This document shows positions 61,537 to 64,000 of a stretch of 64,000 nucleotides of DNA, piece by piece. The stretch is from Streptomyces beigongshangae (GTDB lineage Bacteria; Actinomycetota; Actinomycetes; Streptomycetales; Streptomycetaceae). The notes beneath the pieces are model-generated. The model was given only the letters and a program-made list of their open reading frames with translations, was not told the DNA's origin and did no database searches. Numbering within the stretch: position 1 is the stretch's first letter; the number at the start of each line of letters is the position of its first letter. Position numbers and translations under genes: made by a program. The DNA is taken from positions 19,815-83,814 of the forward strand of contig NZ_JAHKJW010000025.1 of the NCBI RefSeq assembly GCF_019710745.1. The letters run 5' to 3'.

Positions 61537-62284
61537 GTGACCTGCCCCCCAAGAGGCTGCTCGGCAAGGTCGTCGTCACCGGCGCCGCCCGCGGGCAGGG
61601 CGCCGCCGAGGCCGAGGCCCTGGCCCGCGAGGGCGCCCGGGTCATTGCCACCGACGTGACCCCCGCGGGTTGCCGCCGCCCGGACGTCAGCAGCGACGAG
61701 CAACGGGCGGAGTTGGCTGCCGAGTTGCGGGAGACGTACGGGCAGGTCCACGGCCTGGTGAACAACGCGGGCGTCACCTGGCGCGCCCGGGTCGGTGACG
61801 TCCGGGCCGAGGACTTCGAGCGGGTGCACTCGGTCAACGTGACCGGTCCGCTGCTCGGCATCCAGCGCCTGAGCCCGCTGATGCCGCCGGGCTCCTCGAT
61901 CGTCAACGTCGGCTCCTCGGCCGCGCTCACCGCCCATTACCCGGTCGCCCACACCGCGAGCAAGTGAGGGCTGCGCGGCCTGCCGAAGACCGCCGCGCTC
62001 GAACTCGGCCCCCGTGGCATCCGGGTGAACACCGTCCATCCCGGATACATCGAGACGCAGATGACGGCCTGCGCCGCGCCCGCCTCCCGTGCGGCCGACC
62101 TCCGGGAGACCCCGCTGGGCCGCACCGGCACCGTCGACGAGGTGGCGCCCTTGGTCGTCTTCATGCTCTCGGACGAGGCGTCGTTCTCACCGGTGCCGAG
62201 ATTCCCGTGGACGGCGGTCTGACAGCGCACGGCGGGGTCAAGTCGGTGTCCGACGCCCTGCTCGCGGCCGAGGCCGGCCGATGA
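61533..62284 (+). pseudogene. SDR-family dehydrogenase with nonsense codon and frameshift
   Basis: GTG 61533 begins VSDLPPKRLLGKVVVTGAAR. Typical SDR parts follow: GxxxGxG in TGAARGQGAAEAEALAREGA, NNAG in VHGLVNNAGVTWRARVGDV, and the catalytic Y-x3-K in YPVAHTASK. The very next codon is TGA (61965-61967), where the family has Trp. The frame then continues well (GLRGLPKTAALELGPRGIRV) until a second lesion near 62180, after which LTGAEIPVDGGLTAHGGVKS is in another frame. Two lesions make it a pseudogene, probably young. Confidence 0.88.
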
Positions 62285-63021
62285 AGCGGCTCGACGCCCA
62301 GGTGGCCCTGATCTCCGGCCCCGCCCGCGGTCAGGGCCGGGCGGCGACCTTGCGCTCGCCGCCGAGGGCACGCCGGCCGTCGGCCGTCGGCGGGGGCCTG
62401 CTGCACGAGGAGGCTCTGGGACCCAGCACCTGGTCGCCCGCGAGGGCGGCACGATCATCACGCCCGGTCCCCCGGACGTCACCGGCGAGGACTCCGTGCG
62501 GTCGTGGACCGGGACGGCCGTGGACCGGGACGGCCGTGGACGTGTTCGGCGGCGCCGACATCGTCCACGCCGACGCCGGGGCCGTCCGCTTCGGCGCGAT
62601 CGGTTCCCAGCCCTACGAGGACTTCGCGATCACCATGCGCGCCGAATTCGTCTCGCCGCGGCTGCGTACTGGCCGCCGGTCTGACCGGCTCGCTCACCGA
62701 CCCGCGCACCGCGCACGCGGTGTCCAAGAACGCACTGATCGCGCCGAGCAGGCAGCCCGCCTCGGCGGGCACCCCGTACGGCGCATGCGCCAACTGCGTC
62801 AGCCCCGCGACGACCGACACCGATGGCTCGCGCGCCGACCCGCTCGCCGACGCCCACCGATGCGCGCCGCCGGCCGTCACATCCCGCTCGGCCGGGCCGG
62901 GCTTCCCGGCGACGTGGTCGACGCCGCCCTCTTCCCGGCCTCAGAGAAGGCCGCCTGCTCACCGGTGCCCACCTCGTCGTCGACTGCGGATGGCCTACCG
63001 CTCTGCCCGGCATCCCCACCT
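62281..63021 (+). pseudogene. Second SDR-family gene, heavily frameshifted
   Basis: ATG 62281 overlaps the previous stop and starts MKRLDAQVALISGPARGQGR. Pieces in other frames follow: VDVFGGADIVHADAGAVRFG, DPRTAHAVSKNALIAPSRQP and RAGLPGDVVDAALFPASEKA. A 16-bp tandem duplication (gtggaccgggacggcc at 62504-62519 and 62520-62535) is one cause of the shifts. Several lesions show it is older or more relaxed than the SDR gene before it. Confidence 0.75.
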
Positions 63022-63037
63022 GAAAGGACACCCGCAC

Positions 63038-63110
63038 GTGAACAAGGTCTGCGGCAGTGCCGCCGAGGCGCACAGCGCGATCGGCGACATCCCGCCCCAC
63101 GAGCACGAGA
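63038..63110 (+). pseudogene. CoA-transferase subunit A, N-terminal scrap
   Basis: GTG 63038 follows AAGGA and begins VNKVCGSAAEAHSAIGDIP, which looks like the first residues of 3-oxoacid CoA-transferase subunit A (usual MNKVYxSAAEA). The glycine-rich continuation is missing and the frame turns non-coding after about 20 residues. If correct, the operon once ended with a CoA-transferase. Confidence 0.45.
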
Positions 63111-63245
63111 CCAACCACTACGTTCAACACCAGCCTCAACCGGCGGCTGGAGTCAACCCACAGGACCTCCACCGATCCCGGACCTGTTCCTTCTCCACGC
63201 GTCACGGGTCCGCCGGCCTCACGGGTCCGCCGACGGCTCGGAGAT

Positions 63246-63288
63246 GACGGTGGAGGCACCGGCGGGGGACGCCGGTGCCTCCACCGTC
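63246..63288. terminator. Terminator hairpin
   Basis: gacggtggaggcaccggc (63246-63263) pairs perfectly with gccggtgcctccaccgtc (63271-63288) around a seven-base loop. It lies six bases past the stop of the minus-strand hydrolase gene and also ends the plus-strand operon. Confidence 0.85.
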
Positions 63289-63293
63289 CACGT

Positions 63294-64000
63294 TCACCAG
63301 TTCTTGTACCGCCTCTCGCCGAGGTCGCAGAAGGTGCAGTCGGAGCGCAGGAAGTCCTGCGTACCGCGGAACTCCTCGTCGGCCAGGTGCCACCGCAGCC
63401 AGGCGGTGATGACGTGCTGCCCGTTGCGGGTGGCGGCGATGTGGTCGGTGCCGTTCAGGACGGTGAACCACACCGGCACATCGGTGCCGGCGTAGTCACG
63501 CTCCACGTTGGGGGTCGCGAAGTCGGCGTCGCCGCCGATGTAGAGGGCGGGGTTGCGGAGGTTGTCCGGCCCGTTGCCGTCGAAGGAGCCGCCGGCCACG
63601 TGGATCGTGGTCTCCAGGCGCGGCTCGTCCGCCACGTCGAAGGTGCCGATCGAGCCGCGGGAGTGGCCGCCGAAGGCCACTTCGGAGATGTCGATGTCCT
63701 GGTACAGCGGACTGCCCGGGCTCGCGTTCCGGTCCTCGATCCAGTCCAGGGCGTCGACCATGTAGTCGCCGCTGCTGGAGGAGACCTCGCTGTAGACGAC
63801 GAACCCGTGCGAGGCCCACTGGCGCAGCATGTCCTCGTAGGCGGCCGGGTCGGAGCCCGCGCCGGGGCCCCAGACGAGGACCGGGTGCTTCACGCCGTCC
63901 TGGCCGGCGTTCGCCGGATGCACCAGCCATCCGTCGTCGCCGGGCCCGGCGGTCGTGTCGATGGTCACCGCGTACGGGCCCGGCGCGGTCACGTCGGTGA
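63294..64000 (-). CDS. Alpha/beta hydrolase (cutinase/PET-hydrolase-like), 5' end outside window
   Basis: The frame is open to the window edge, so the N-terminus (probably with a signal peptide) is not seen. GPYAVTIDTTAGPGDDGWLV and HPVLVWGPGAGSDPAAYEDM are followed by the nucleophile elbow SEVAFGGHSRGSIGTFDVAD (G-H-S-R-G), the Asp region NPALYIGGDADFATPNVERD and the His in VLNGTDHIAATRNGQHVITA. The end has two cysteines (SDCTFCDLG). The layout resembles secreted polyester/cutin hydrolases of actinomycetes. It is convergent with the catabolic operon. Confidence 0.85.
   Translation of the reverse strand, partial: TDVTAPGPYAVTIDTTAGPGDDGWLVHPANAGQDGVKHPVLVWGPGAGSDPAAYEDMLRQWASHGFVVYSEVSSSSGDYMVDALDWIEDRNASPGSPLYQDIDISEVAFGGHSRGSIGTFDVADEPRLETTIHVAGGSFDGNGPDNLRNPALYIGGDADFATPNVERDYAGTDVPVWFTVLNGTDHIAATRNGQHVITAWLRWHLADEEFRGTQDFLRSDCTFCDLGERRYKNW

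Overview
The window looks like accessory chromosome of a Streptomyces or close relative. The DNA is GC-rich, many starts are GTG, and codon-position bias is strong. The gene families are typical of that genus: SARP, LAL-type LuxR, MmyB-like XRE, DUF6461, DUF6368, NF041680-type transposase and R61-like DD-peptidase. About half of the recognisable genes are broken. Remnants of at least nine IS types lie between intact genes (IS481-like integrase, IS630 twice, NF041680/IS701-like, IS110, IS5-like twice, IS3, IS256, ISL3). I saw no rRNA, tRNA or CRISPR array.

Layout. 1-9.1 kb: a partial GNAT gene, then fragments (integrase, P450, LacI, HAD, transposases) around two small secreted proteins, a DUF6461 protein, a GNAT and an IS110 remnant. 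9.3-19.7 kb: an orphan ketosynthase, a secreted serine hydrolase, a GH4 remnant, a secreted GH127 enzyme with a C-terminal lectin-like domain, and a lactonase-like/esterase/RidA/AraC group whose last two genes are broken. 20-23.3 kb: a decayed FUSC gene, then an NmrA and SnoaL pair divergent from an XRE regulator, with a strong inverted repeat between them. 23.6-29.6 kb: transposase debris, a giant LuxR regulator, a beta-propeller-like protein and an internally deleted IS256 element that keeps both terminal repeats.

29.9-36.6 kb holds the most interesting set. A cobalamin-type radical SAM protein is divergent from a tight run of HFCD flavoprotein decarboxylase, methyltransferase, ABC ATPase and large membrane protein. 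It resembles a peptide or small-molecule tailoring and export cassette, but I found no precursor gene. 37-42 kb: small hypothetical proteins, an IS630 remnant, and a translationally coupled pair of a cis-prenyltransferase and an MpaB/Lcp-family oxygenase with EF-hands. 42.3-47.5 kb: a TetR with a long N-terminal extension, an FAD oxidase fused to a SnoaL-like domain, and a SARP regulator. 47.6-49.6 kb: a methyltransferase gene between inverted copies of one IS end.

50-54.3 kb: a hypothetical gene, a SpoIIE/PP2C phosphatase, fused MFS and LacI remnants, and a LysR regulator. 54.4-63.1 kb: a LysR-linked catabolic operon (FAH-fold enzyme, cyclase-fold enzyme, flavin monooxygenase, ACMSD-like amidohydrolase, extradiol dioxygenase, second FAH enzyme). 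It decays downstream into broken MBL, SDR, SDR and CoA-transferase genes. A partial alpha/beta hydrolase runs off the right edge. Short tandem duplications recur across the window and cause several of the frameshifts. They may be a genuine mutational feature or, in part, assembly error.
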